Shown piece by piece: positions 8,767 to 16,859 of a stretch of 45,841 bases of DNA (position 1 is the stretch's first letter; each line of letters opens with the position of its first letter). The DNA lies in assembly GCA_023419375.1 (NCBI GenBank), contig JAEZYD010000002.1, forward strand, positions 1-45,841. Direction: 5' to 3'. The position numbers and the translations under genes are program-made. Under the pieces are notes generated by a model. It had not been told where the DNA came from and did no database searches. It saw nothing but the letters and a program-made list of their open reading frames with translations. This DNA is from Pseudomonadota bacterium (GTDB lineage: Bacteria > Desulfobacterota > Desulfovibrionia > Desulfovibrionales > Desulfovibrionaceae).

Positions 8767-9342
8767 ATGCCCCTTGCCGCCTCACCCGCATCCATCATCT
8801 CGCTTGCAGGCTATCTCATGCTTGCAGGGGGGTCGTTTGCACTGGTGCGGCCTGGGTTGGGCATGCTTATCGTACCCGTACCGCTTCTGGCTATTCCTCT
8901 GCATTTTTTTGCGCGCCGCGTTGGCGATTTTGCAGGCGTGGCGCATTCCCGCTGGCAAATGCGCACCTTTGGCCTTTTCCTGCTGCTGTTTCTCGGGCTT
9001 GTGGGCATCTTTTTCATTCTTGGCGCAAGCTGCACTGACGGCCCGGCTCTGGACAGGCTGGAACTCATCGGCAATGCCTATAATTCCGGCAATGTTGACC
9101 TGTATGCCTCGCTGGTGGGGCTGTGGGAAGTCAAAGAATTGCAGATTTTTACCCTGAGCGCCTCGGTGTGGGCCGGGTTGACCCTGTTATGGCCCCTAAA
9201 ACGGGCGTTTCAGGGCATACTGGCGCTGGCTGCGGGCATTGCGCCCAAAGCATTGCCCCCTTGGGGCTGCTGGCTGGCCTTTGCGGCCGCCATTGCGGCG
9301 CAGGGCGGCATGCTGGCCTGGCTGGTGGCTTGGCAGGCTTAA
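8767..9342 (+). CDS. Integral membrane protein of unknown function
   Basis: A 191-residue protein with about five hydrophobic segments: two near residues 8-45, one at about 68-88 (FGLFLLLFLGLVGIFFILG), one near 128-145, and one at the C-terminus (CWLAFAAAIAAQGGMLAWLVAW). A polar loop of about 35 residues (CTDGPALDRLELIGNAYNSG and on) between segments 3 and 4 is probably periplasmic. I recognise no family motif. The ribosome site is only GGAG, so the start is moderately sure. It stands alone, convergent with cbiK. Confidence 0.65.
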   Translation: MPLAASPASIISLAGYLMLAGGSFALVRPGLGMLIVPVPLLAIPLHFFARRVGDFAGVAHSRWQMRTFGLFLLLFLGLVGIFFILGASCTDGPALDRLELIGNAYNSGNVDLYASLVGLWEVKELQIFTLSASVWAGLTLLWPLKRAFQGILALAAGIAPKALPPWGCWLAFAAAIAAQGGMLAWLVAWQA

Positions 9343-9517
9343 GTCGCAACATTCTCAAGCGCACTAAACCCCGCGAAAATTTCGGAAACCTGCACGGGAG
9401 GCGGCACTGCCCGCAGTCCCGTTTTTCCGCGCCCAAAAACAGAAGCCGCACAAACCAGACGCGCTGTCCCGGCTCATGCGGCTCCCCCAACAAATATGCG
9501 GCGCAGGCAAGCGCCCG

Positions 9518-10456
9518 CTACTGCTTCCTGGGTTCCTTGGTCAGGTCATCGGCAGCTTCACGGGCATGGCGCACCAGTATGGCCCGCGCACCGGCAATCT
9601 GGCCCAAGCCCTTGAGGTTGGCCTCCACCTTGAAACCTGCGGCCTTGAGCTTCGAAGCCCAGGAATCGTCTTCATCCCCGGCCAGATCGTTGTGCGCATG
9701 GTCGCCCGCCACCAGCATGAGCGGCTCGATAACCACCTTCTTGACCTTGGCGGCCTTGAGCTCCGCCAGCAGGTCGTCCACGCTGCGCGCGCCCTCAACT
9801 GTCGCCATAAACACGCGCTTGTCCGCATCGTGGAACACGGCGCGCGTGCCTTCAAACGTCAGATCCGCGCGGCCATGGCTCTGGCCGTGGCCCATGAGCA
9901 CCAGGGCCGCATCCTTGCCGCGCAGGGATTTGGCGTCTTCCCTGATGGCCTGAATGAGTTCCTGCGCGTCTTTCTTCGATTCCAGCATGGGTCGGCCAAG
10001 AAACACGGCGTCAAAGCGGCCCGGATTTTTTTGCAGATCTATAAGCACGGCCCGTTCAAGCGCGCTGAACTCCTCGCCCGCCATGACGTGCAGCGACTGC
10101 ACCCGCACGACCTTGACGCCGTCCTTGGCAAGCTGGGCGAGGCCATCGCTGATGCCGCCCACGGGATGCCCCTCGGCGGCTATTTTTTTGCGGATAATCT
10201 GCGAGGTATAGGCCCACACTACAGGCTGACCGGGAAAAGCAGCTTTGAACTCCGCATCCACGGCCTTCATGGAAGCCAGGGCTTCGGGAACGCTGGTGCC
10301 AAAGGCCACCAGCAGCACGCCTGCTTTGGGGCTCTCTGCGCCGGATTCAGCGGCAGGAGCAAGCGCAGGCGCGCCCATGACGGCGCACAGCAAAAGAATG
10401 GGCAAAAGGGTACGGGTGAAATAATGCAAAATGGAATGCGGCGTAGTACGCAGCAT
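9518..10456 (-). CDS. cbiK: Periplasmic sirohydrochlorin cobaltochelatase (CbiK type)
   Basis: A 312-residue class II chelatase that inserts a divalent metal (Co, possibly Fe) into sirohydrochlorin, a step of anaerobic cobalamin or heme synthesis. The N-terminal signal peptide (residues 1 to about 36, TLLPILLLCAVMGAPALAPAAES) sends it to the periplasm, as for the CbiK-P form known from Desulfovibrio vulgaris. Core motifs are GVLLVAFGTSVPEAL, LVLMGHGQSHG with His190, and LVAGDHAHNDLAGDEDDSW with His253 and His255, the expected metal ligands. His97 in AEGHPVG falls where the CbiK-P form has a heme-binding His. GAGGAGG precedes the ATG. I found no cobalamin-riboswitch consensus upstream. A periplasmic chelatase cannot easily serve the cytoplasmic pathway, so it may act in metal or heme traffic. 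Confidence 0.92.
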   Translation of the reverse strand: MLRTTPHSILHYFTRTLLPILLLCAVMGAPALAPAAESGAESPKAGVLLVAFGTSVPEALASMKAVDAEFKAAFPGQPVVWAYTSQIIRKKIAAEGHPVGGISDGLAQLAKDGVKVVRVQSLHVMAGEEFSALERAVLIDLQKNPGRFDAVFLGRPMLESKKDAQELIQAIREDAKSLRGKDAALVLMGHGQSHGRADLTFEGTRAVFHDADKRVFMATVEGARSVDDLLAELKAAKVKKVVIEPLMLVAGDHAHNDLAGDEDDSWASKLKAAGFKVEANLKGLGQIAGARAILVRHAREAADDLTKEPRKQ

Positions 10457-10714
10457 GGCAACCTCCTCAATGGCGCGTTGACGGGTTGAAGTTGGATAAA
10501 ATGCCGGAGGATATTCGGACTTGAGGGCATGGGGGCCTTGCGCCCCTTGCCTAGACTTCGCCTTCGCCGCTCGCGCGACTGGCTGTAGCGCCCCGCCATG
10601 TGGCGGAACGATGAAGCTTCGTTCCCTCTTACCGCAGCGCGACTGTTTCCGATTTTAACGGAATTCCCCGCCGACTTTTTCAAAACAATTCATGCAGCAA
10701 TAAAAGTCAAGTGC

Positions 10715-10758
10715 GCATACCCTGCAAGCCCCGCCAGACAGGCCCTTGCAGGGTATGC
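10715..10758 (+). promoter_or_regulatory. Long perfect inverted repeat upstream of rpsA
   Basis: GCATACCCTGCAAG (10715-10728) and CTTGCAGGGTATGC (10745-10758) are perfect 14-base complements around a 16-base spacer. More GC-rich palindromes follow at once (for example CCCGCGCGGG). It lies upstream of the proposed rpsA promoter and lacks a T-run, so it is not a plain terminator. Confidence 0.7.
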
Positions 10759-10847
10759 CCCGCGCGGGCTGCCGCGCCGGGGCCCTCCGGAGCGGCGCAG
10801 AATCCCGGTTTTTCGGCGGCTAAAGCCGATTTGGCGCGTATTTTTTC

Positions 10848-10876
10848 TTGTTCTTTTGATGAAATCCTGATAATAA
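10848..10876 (+). promoter_or_regulatory. Probable sigma70 promoter of rpsA
   Basis: TTGTTC and TAATAA are separated by exactly 17 bases, giving a transcription start near 10883 and a short leader of about 40 bases before the rpsA ATG. Only sequence similarity supports it. Confidence 0.45.
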
Positions 10877-10920
10877 GGCACCTCCCTGTTATGGGGAAAT
10901 TATGTTTGGAGGCTGGACAT

Positions 10921-12633
10921 ATGGCAGGTTTGGAAACCGGGCACGACAACGAAATCAATTTCGAAAGCGCCCTTGAAAACTACCTCAATCCCGATTTCGG
11001 CGATCTTGAGGAAGGCTCTATCACGAAGGGCGAAATCGTCCGCGTGGATGATGACAATGTGCTTGTTGACGTGAACTTCAAGTCCGAAGGGCAGATTCCC
11101 GCGGCAGAATTCCGCGACCCCGCCGGCAACATTTCCGTCAAAGTGGGCGATCGTGTTGACGTTTACGTTGTTCGCAAGAACGAAAACGACGGCACCATCA
11201 CTCTTTCTTTCGAGAAAGCCAAGCGCATGCAGGTGTTCGACCAGCTCGAAGACGTGCAGGAAAACAACCGGGTCATCAAGGGCCACATTGTCCGCCGCAT
11301 CAAGGGTGGCTACACCGTGGACATCGGCGGTGTGGAAGCGTTTTTGCCCGGTTCACATGTGGATCTGCGCCCCGTGCCGGATATGGATGCCCTGGTCAAC
11401 CAGGAATTCGAATTCCGCGTGCTCAAGATCAACCGCCGCCGCAGCAACGTTATCGTTTCTCGCCGCGTGCTGCTTGAAGAGGAGCGCGATTCCAAACGCC
11501 AGGATCTGCTGCGCACCCTTGAAGAAAATCAGATCGTTACCGGTAAGGCCAAGAACATCACCGAATACGGCGTGTTTGTTGACCTCGGCGGCCTCGACGG
11601 CCTGCTGCACATCACCGACATGAGCTGGAAGCGCATTCGCCATCCCAAGGAAATGATCACCATCGGTCAGGAACTGACCCTGAAGGTGCTTTCCTTTGAT
11701 CGCGACAACAACAAAGTTTCCCTCGGCCTCAAGCAGCTCGTGCCCGATCCGTGGCAGGACATTTCCGCCCGCTTCCCCGAAGGGGCCAAGTGCAGCGGCA
11801 AGGTCACCAACCTGGTGGACTACGGCGCATTTGTGGAACTGGAACCCGGCGTTGAAGGCCTGGTGCACATTTCCGAAATGTCCTGGACCCGCAAGCTGCG
11901 TCATCCTTCCCAGATGGTTCACACCGGCGACGAAGTCGAAGTGGTCATCCTGGGCGTGGACGGCGACAAGAAGCGCATCAGCCTCGGCATGAAGCAGGTT
12001 CGCCCCAATCCCTGGGAACTGGTTGCTGAAAAGTACCCCGAAGGCACCGTCCTTGAAGGCGTCATCAAGAACATCACCGAATTCGGCATGTTCATTGGCA
12101 TCGAAGACGGCATCGACGGCCTTATCCACGTTTCCGACATTTCCTGGACCAAGAAAGTGCGTCATCCCAACGAACTGTACAAGGTGGGCGACACCGTGCA
12201 GGCCAAGGTGCTGACCGTGGATCAGGAAAACGAGAAGTTCACCCTCGGCGTGAAGCAGCTGGTGGACGATCCGTGGGGCCATGTGCCCAACACCTACCCC
12301 GTGGGCTGCACCATCAAGGGTATCGTGACCAACATCACCGACTTCGGCCTCTTTGTTGAAGTGGAAGAAGGTATTGAAGGCCTGGTGCACGTGTCCGAAC
12401 TTTCCAGCAAGAAAGTGAAGACCCCCGCCGAGATCTACAAGGAAGGCCAGGAAATCCAGGCCAAGGTCATCCATGTCAGCGCTGAAGAGCGCCGCCTGGG
12501 CCTGTCCATCAAGCAGATCAAGGACGAAGAAGAACGCCGCAAGCCCAAGGAATTCCATTCCGGCCCGCAAGAAGCCGGTCAGAGCCTGGGCGACCTGCTC
12601 AAGCAGAAGTTTGAAGAAAGCGAAAACAGCTAG
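10921..12633 (+). CDS. rpsA: 30S ribosomal protein S1
   Basis: A 570-residue RNA-binding ribosomal protein that helps mRNAs engage the 30S subunit. Six S1 (OB-fold) repeats can be placed at about residues 33-99, 116-182, 203-271, 288-358, 375-445 and 462-531. The last four carry the sharp core pattern NITEYGVFVDLGG-DGLLHITDMSW and its variants. The start MAGLETGHDNE is preceded by GGAGG at eight bases. Frames open further upstream (MGKLCLEAG, and beyond) lack this and lie in the leader. Codon choice is biased toward CTG/GAA/AAG/GGC as in highly expressed genes. A strong terminator follows, so it appears monocistronic. Confidence 0.97.
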   Translation: MAGLETGHDNEINFESALENYLNPDFGDLEEGSITKGEIVRVDDDNVLVDVNFKSEGQIPAAEFRDPAGNISVKVGDRVDVYVVRKNENDGTITLSFEKAKRMQVFDQLEDVQENNRVIKGHIVRRIKGGYTVDIGGVEAFLPGSHVDLRPVPDMDALVNQEFEFRVLKINRRRSNVIVSRRVLLEEERDSKRQDLLRTLEENQIVTGKAKNITEYGVFVDLGGLDGLLHITDMSWKRIRHPKEMITIGQELTLKVLSFDRDNNKVSLGLKQLVPDPWQDISARFPEGAKCSGKVTNLVDYGAFVELEPGVEGLVHISEMSWTRKLRHPSQMVHTGDEVEVVILGVDGDKKRISLGMKQVRPNPWELVAEKYPEGTVLEGVIKNITEFGMFIGIEDGIDGLIHVSDISWTKKVRHPNELYKVGDTVQAKVLTVDQENEKFTLGVKQLVDDPWGHVPNTYPVGCTIKGIVTNITDFGLFVEVEEGIEGLVHVSELSSKKVKTPAEIYKEGQEIQAKVIHVSAEERRLGLSIKQIKDEEERRKPKEFHSGPQEAGQSLGDLLKQKFEESENS

Positions 12634-12655
12634 TCTGTTTCTGCTTCAAAATACA

Positions 12656-12685
12656 AAAGGGCGTTCCCGTAAGGGAGCGCCCTTT
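12656..12685 (+). terminator. Terminator of rpsA
   Basis: AAAGGGCGTTCCC pairs with GGGAGCGCCCTTT (one G-U) around a four-base loop, followed by CTTGTTG. It is 22 bases after the rpsA stop. Confidence 0.88.
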
Positions 12686-12891
12686 CTTGTTGCCTGCCAG
12701 CGATAAACAGCGAGGGGTGATTGAGTTGGTAATGTGCCGGCGATGCACCCGTGATATCCAGGCAGTGCTGGCTTCTTCCTCAGAGGCAGAACAATCCCGC
12801 ACAGTGGGGGAACATGCGCCGCCTTCAGCAAAGGCTGGCTCCTGCAATAGTCCTCCGCCATAATCACCGGGCTAGTCCGCCAACACTCTGA

Positions 12892-13734
12892 TCACCCCAG
12901 CTTGAGCAATGCTGCGCCACCGACAACCAGCAGCACAGAAAATCCGCGCAAGGGCGTAAAACGCTCGTGCAGCAGCCACATGGCCAGCAGCATGCCAAAG
13001 ATCACCGAGGTCTCGCGCAGGGCCGCCACCACCGCAATGGGCGCAAGGGTCATGGCCCACAGGGCAATACCGTATGAGCCCATGCTCGCCAGGCCGCCAA
13101 ACGTACCCACAGCAAGCCGCTTACGGGCATAGCTCACGTAGCCCCAGCCATGCCGCCACAGAATGTAAACATGCACGGGGAGCGCGTTGATCAAAAAAAT
13201 CCAGGTGGTGTAGGTGGCAGCGTTGCCGCTTTCGCGCGCACCGAGGCCGTCCGCCAGCGTGTACCCCATAATGATGCATGATGTGCGCAACGAGATGAAA
13301 ACTTCGCTCCACCCGTAGCCCCGGCGCATATTATCCGTGGCAAGGCACAGAATCCCCGCGCACAGCGTGAGCACGCCGCACCATGCGCCCACAGACATGT
13401 TCACGCCAAAGGCCAGCAGGGCCAGAGAGGTGAGCAAGGGCGCGCACCCGCGCATTACGGTGTAGGCAAAAGACATGTCTACCCGCTCATACGCGGCGGA
13501 AATGCAGATGTAATACCCAAGATGGCACAGGCACGACATGCCAAGATAAGGCCACGCGGCCTGCGCCAGAGGCGGCAAAAAAGGCAGCAGGCACAACGCG
13601 CCCACGCAAGCGCCAAAGGCGTTCAAACCTGTTTCAAACAGCTTGTTCTCACCGCTTTTGACAATAATGTTCCAAAGTGCGTGCAGAAATGCGGCAAAGA
13701 GGATGGCGAGCAATATTGATGGGGACATGGGCAT
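12892..13734 (-). CDS. EamA/DMT family membrane transporter
   Basis: A 280-residue drug/metabolite transporter of the inner membrane with about ten helices arranged as two EamA repeats. The N-terminal repeat starts ILLAILFAAFLHALWNIIVKS, a typical EamA opening, and the second repeat ends ALRETSVIFGMLLAMWLLHERFTPLRGFSVLLVVGGAALLKLG, the usual E-R box and last helix. Substrate unknown (amino acids, nucleotides or others are exported by relatives). I begin at the ATG at 13732-13734 (MPMSPS), preceded by AAAGGT; the ATG two codons later is possible. A longer frame upstream runs into the promoter region of the response-regulator gene and is not credible. Confidence 0.88.
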   Translation of the reverse strand: MPMSPSILLAILFAAFLHALWNIIVKSGENKLFETGLNAFGACVGALCLLPFLPPLAQAAWPYLGMSCLCHLGYYICISAAYERVDMSFAYTVMRGCAPLLTSLALLAFGVNMSVGAWCGVLTLCAGILCLATDNMRRGYGWSEVFISLRTSCIIMGYTLADGLGARESGNAATYTTWIFLINALPVHVYILWRHGWGYVSYARKRLAVGTFGGLASMGSYGIALWAMTLAPIAVVAALRETSVIFGMLLAMWLLHERFTPLRGFSVLLVVGGAALLKLG

Positions 13735-14154
13735 TGCTACCTTTTTGCCGGAAGAATGCCAAGACCACGACGCATGCTCCCCCAAGCAAAAAAGACCGAT
13801 ACCGCCACAAGGGACTCGCCCATGCGAGCCGCATTCATTGCGGCAATACGCCCCAAATATCAACGTGATTCTGCGCCCGCGCAAAAGGGCAAAACCCTTT
13901 GGGCAGGCGCTGTTGCGTGCGCTCGCGGGCGGAAACTGCGGCAGGCGATCGTTCCTGCTGCTCTGGCCCGCTGTTTCGTCGGCTGTGCCGTGCAGGGAAG
14001 GTTCTGCGAATATAACACACAAAAGCCTTTATCCCTTTTGACTGCGAGAACAAAAATCAATACGATTAAAATTAAGAGCCGCCGCGCGGTTCGGCACTCT
14101 TGCACGGCGCGATTTTTTATCTCGCCTCAAACTACCTCCCATGCGGAAGCGACC
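13735..14154. other. Divergent intergenic region between EamA and REC-REC-GGDEF genes
   Basis: About 420 bases without a supported gene. The last 120 bases turn AT-rich and contain the sigma70-like promoter listed next. The frame open across this region on the plus strand has no ribosome site and reads as Arg/Ala-rich noise. Confidence 0.6.
14038..14066 (+). promoter_or_regulatory. Probable sigma70 promoter of the REC-REC-GGDEF gene
   Basis: TTGACT (14038-14043) and TACGAT (14061-14066) are separated by 17 bases, just before the AT-rich stretch leading to the ATG at 14155. Confidence 0.6.
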
Positions 14155-15399
14155 ATGCAGAAAGTTCTCATCGTTGAAGACAGCCGGACGACAGCGCGCC
14201 TCATGGCGCACAATCTCAAGGAACAATTGGAGCTTTCCTGCGAATGCGCCGAAAACATGCAGCAAGCCCTGGAAATACTGAGGGACAATCCCTCGCAGTT
14301 TTTTCTTGCCCTTTGCGACCTCAACCTGCCTGATGCCCCCAACGGCGAAGTTGTCCCTGCCATCCTTGCCCAGGATATTCCTGTAGTAGTCGTCAGCGCC
14401 CATTTTGACGAAGATATATACAAGCGCCTTATGCTGCAGGGTGTTACAGATTATATTGTCAAGCGTACACCCGATGATATGATATACCTCATGCGCGTGG
14501 TGAGCCGCCTGCGGGCCAACAGCGGCGTTGAAGCCCTGATTGTGGACGATTCAAACCTCTGGTGTATGCAGGCATCAGGATTGCTGCGGCGTCAGCGCAT
14601 CACTGCCTACACTGCCAGCAACGGTCTGGATGCCCTGGCAATTCTCAAGGAACATCCCGGCATACGCATTGTGCTGGCTGACCACTACATGCCCGGCATG
14701 GATGGCATCAAGCTCACCGCCGCCATCCGAAAAACCCACACGATGGACGAGCTGGCCATTATTGTTATTTCTGTGGGTACAGACGCAGGGGCCCAGTTTT
14801 TACGATCAGGGGCCAACGATTACGTGTTCAAAAGCTCCTCCTTTGAGGAGATCTTGTGCCGCATTGCCATGAATCTTGACATTCAGGATCTTATCAGCAA
14901 AAACCGCGCCCTGGCAGAGCGCGATGCTCTCACCAACCTGCTGGCGCGCCGTCAGTTCTTCTCTGAAGCGCAAGAGGCTGTGGCCGAGGCAAGAAAAGAC
15001 CGTCGGCCCATGGCCGCCGCAATGATCGACGTTGACTATTTCAAGCAGGTCAATGACCGTTACGGGCACCTGGCGGGCGATATTGCCCTGCGGCAACTTG
15101 GCGGCATGCTGCGGGATGCCTTTCCTGCGCCATACATTTGCGGGCGCTACGGCGGAGAAGAATTTTGCGTGATCGCACCGGGCATAGCCAAAGAGGACTT
15201 TGCCCAAAAGCTTGAAAATTTTCGCACGTCCGTTAGTTCAAAACCAGTGCAGATCGGTGCGCTCAACATAGCCATTGCTATTTCCATCGGCATGGCTGAG
15301 CAAAAGGCCTGCGACCTCGAGGCGCTCATCGACGCGGCTGACTCCCAGCTTTATAAAGCCAAGCGTGAAGGGCGCAACCGTTTAGCATGGCAAGCATAA
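14155..15399 (+). CDS. Response regulator with two REC domains and a GGDEF output (PleD-like)
   Basis: A 414-residue cytoplasmic diguanylate cyclase candidate making c-di-GMP from two GTP. REC1 (about 3-120) has the acid pair VEDS, phospho-acceptor Asp55 in LCDLNLPD and Lys103. REC2 (about 125-245) has VDDSN, Asp176 in LADHYMPGMDGI and Lys226. The GGDEF domain (about 250-412) has DALTNLLARRQF, IDVDYFKQVNDRYGHLAGD and the active-site motif RYGGEEF. The inhibitory I-site RxxD is absent: the residues ahead of GGEEF read PAPYICGRY. Unlike classical PleD, both receiver domains keep the phospho-acceptor Asp. No histidine kinase lies next to it. The ATG choice (MQKVLIVEDS) is fixed by the REC start, though the ribosome site (GGAAG) is modest. 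Confidence 0.9.
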   Translation: MQKVLIVEDSRTTARLMAHNLKEQLELSCECAENMQQALEILRDNPSQFFLALCDLNLPDAPNGEVVPAILAQDIPVVVVSAHFDEDIYKRLMLQGVTDYIVKRTPDDMIYLMRVVSRLRANSGVEALIVDDSNLWCMQASGLLRRQRITAYTASNGLDALAILKEHPGIRIVLADHYMPGMDGIKLTAAIRKTHTMDELAIIVISVGTDAGAQFLRSGANDYVFKSSSFEEILCRIAMNLDIQDLISKNRALAERDALTNLLARRQFFSEAQEAVAEARKDRRPMAAAMIDVDYFKQVNDRYGHLAGDIALRQLGGMLRDAFPAPYICGRYGGEEFCVIAPGIAKEDFAQKLENFRTSVSSKPVQIGALNIAIAISIGMAEQKACDLEALIDAADSQLYKAKREGRNRLAWQA

Positions 15400-15453
15400 A
15401 CCTGGGCAAGCGCTGACACCATACTGAAAATCCCTCTGTTCAAAGGAACATCC

Positions 15454-16674
15454 ATGCACTGCCAGAACCTTCTGTTCGATCCGGCCCGCATTCCTTCGCC
15501 CTGCTTTGTTCTGGATGAAGCACAGCTTCTGGCCAATGCCGCCATTCTGGGCACAGTTCAGGAGCGCACCGGAGCCAAGATTCTTCTTGCGCTCAAGGGT
15601 TACGCAGCCTGGGCAACCTTTCCTCTCCTTTCGCGCACCAAGGGGCACGGCCCCTTGTGGGGTGCCTGCGCAAGCTCCGTGGACGAAGCGCGGCTGGCGC
15701 GGGAGGACTTTGGCGGCGAGGTGCACGCCTTTGCCGCCGCCTGGAACCGGCGCGAGATGGCCGAACTGCTCACTCTTGTGGATCATCTGGTATTCAACTC
15801 CATTGCCCAGTGGCGCGAATTCGCGCCCGCAGTGGCCATGCAGAACAAGAGCCGCTGCCCGGACCGTCAGATTCAGTGCGGCCTGCGCATTAACCCTGAG
15901 CATTCCGAAGGCGCAACCGCCATCTACAATCCCTGCTCACCAGGCTCGCGCCTGGGCATCAGACCCAAGGACTTTGATCCTGCGGCTCTGGAGGGTATCT
16001 CCGGGCTGCATTTTCACACCCTGTGCGAGCAGGGGGCAGATGCCCTTGAGCGCACCCTGGAGGCCGTTGAGCGCCATTTTGGGCAATGGTTGCCGCAGTG
16101 CCGCTGGATCAACTTTGGCGGCGGGCACCACATCACCAAGCCCGGCTATGATCTTGATCTGCTCTGCCGCTGCCTGACCGACTGGCGCGACCGCTACAAC
16201 GCGCAGATATACCTTGAGCCGGGCGAGGCAGTGGCTCTGGACGCAGGCTGGCTTGTGGCAACGGTGCTGGATGTGGTGCAGGCCGACATGCCTGTGGCCA
16301 TTCTTGATATCGGCGTTCCCTGCCACATGCCCGATGTCATTGAAATGCCCTACCGCCCGCGCGTGCGCTACGAATCTGCACATGTGGCAGAGTTGGCGGG
16401 CGAAGCCGGGGAACAGGCCTGGACATGCCGACTTGCCGGAAAATCCTGCCTGGCGGGCGATGTGGCCGGTGAATATTCTTTCAACGCGCCTCTTGTGCCC
16501 GGCCAGCGACTGGTGTTTGAAGACATGGCCATTTACAGCATGGTCAAAACCACCACATTCAACGGCCTGCGCCTGCCATCCATCGGCATTTGCGAAGCCG
16601 ATGCGGCGGGCGACACGCGCTTTCGCATGTTGCGGGAATTTGGCTACCAGGATTTTAGAACGCGGCTTTCATAA
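15454..16674 (+). CDS. nspC: Carboxynorspermidine/carboxyspermidine decarboxylase
   Basis: A 406-residue PLP enzyme of the alanine-racemase fold that decarboxylates carboxy(nor)spermidine, the last step of the alternative spermidine route of many gut and anaerobic bacteria. The PLP lysine is Lys48 in ILLALKGYAAW. Further hallmarks are SSVDEARLA, HFHTLCEQ, INFGGGHHITKPGYD and YLEPGEAVALDAGW (phosphate and substrate contacts), and DIGVPCHMPDVIEMPYRP near the C-terminal barrel. Length fits the family. AAGGA precedes the ATG. The partner carboxynorspermidine dehydrogenase is not in the window. Norspermidine-type polyamines can affect c-di-GMP signalling in Vibrio, so the position behind a GGDEF gene is suggestive only. 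Confidence 0.93.
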   Translation: MHCQNLLFDPARIPSPCFVLDEAQLLANAAILGTVQERTGAKILLALKGYAAWATFPLLSRTKGHGPLWGACASSVDEARLAREDFGGEVHAFAAAWNRREMAELLTLVDHLVFNSIAQWREFAPAVAMQNKSRCPDRQIQCGLRINPEHSEGATAIYNPCSPGSRLGIRPKDFDPAALEGISGLHFHTLCEQGADALERTLEAVERHFGQWLPQCRWINFGGGHHITKPGYDLDLLCRCLTDWRDRYNAQIYLEPGEAVALDAGWLVATVLDVVQADMPVAILDIGVPCHMPDVIEMPYRPRVRYESAHVAELAGEAGEQAWTCRLAGKSCLAGDVAGEYSFNAPLVPGQRLVFEDMAIYSMVKTTTFNGLRLPSIGICEADAAGDTRFRMLREFGYQDFRTRLS

Positions 16675-16715
16675 GCGGGCAGAACTGTCCACGAATCATT
16701 CTCTGCTGAAAAGCA

Positions 16716-16744
16716 GAAAGGCCCGGAGTTGATCCGGGCCTTTC
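16716..16744 (+). terminator. Terminator of nspC
   Basis: GAAAGGCCCGGA and TCCGGGCCTTTC form a perfect 12-base stem around GTTGA, followed by ATTTGT. It lies about 40 bases beyond the stop. Confidence 0.88.
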
Positions 16745-16859
16745 ATTTGTACTTCCCTGTGGGGGGGAGGACAGTGGAAAATCTGGAGGCATGCTCTCAT
16801 GCCCTAGCTGAATTACACGCCTTTGGCAGCGCAATGTCAAAAGAAACATTAACCCCGCA

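Noticed and set aside
10457..10600. Cobalamin riboswitch upstream of cbiK
   Set aside because: The conserved box (GCCACTG and the AGGGAA/CAGGAGAC-like parts) is not found on the proper strand.
11353..12570. 405-residue minus-strand frame
   Set aside because: It is the antisense of rpsA, open only because of strong codon bias.
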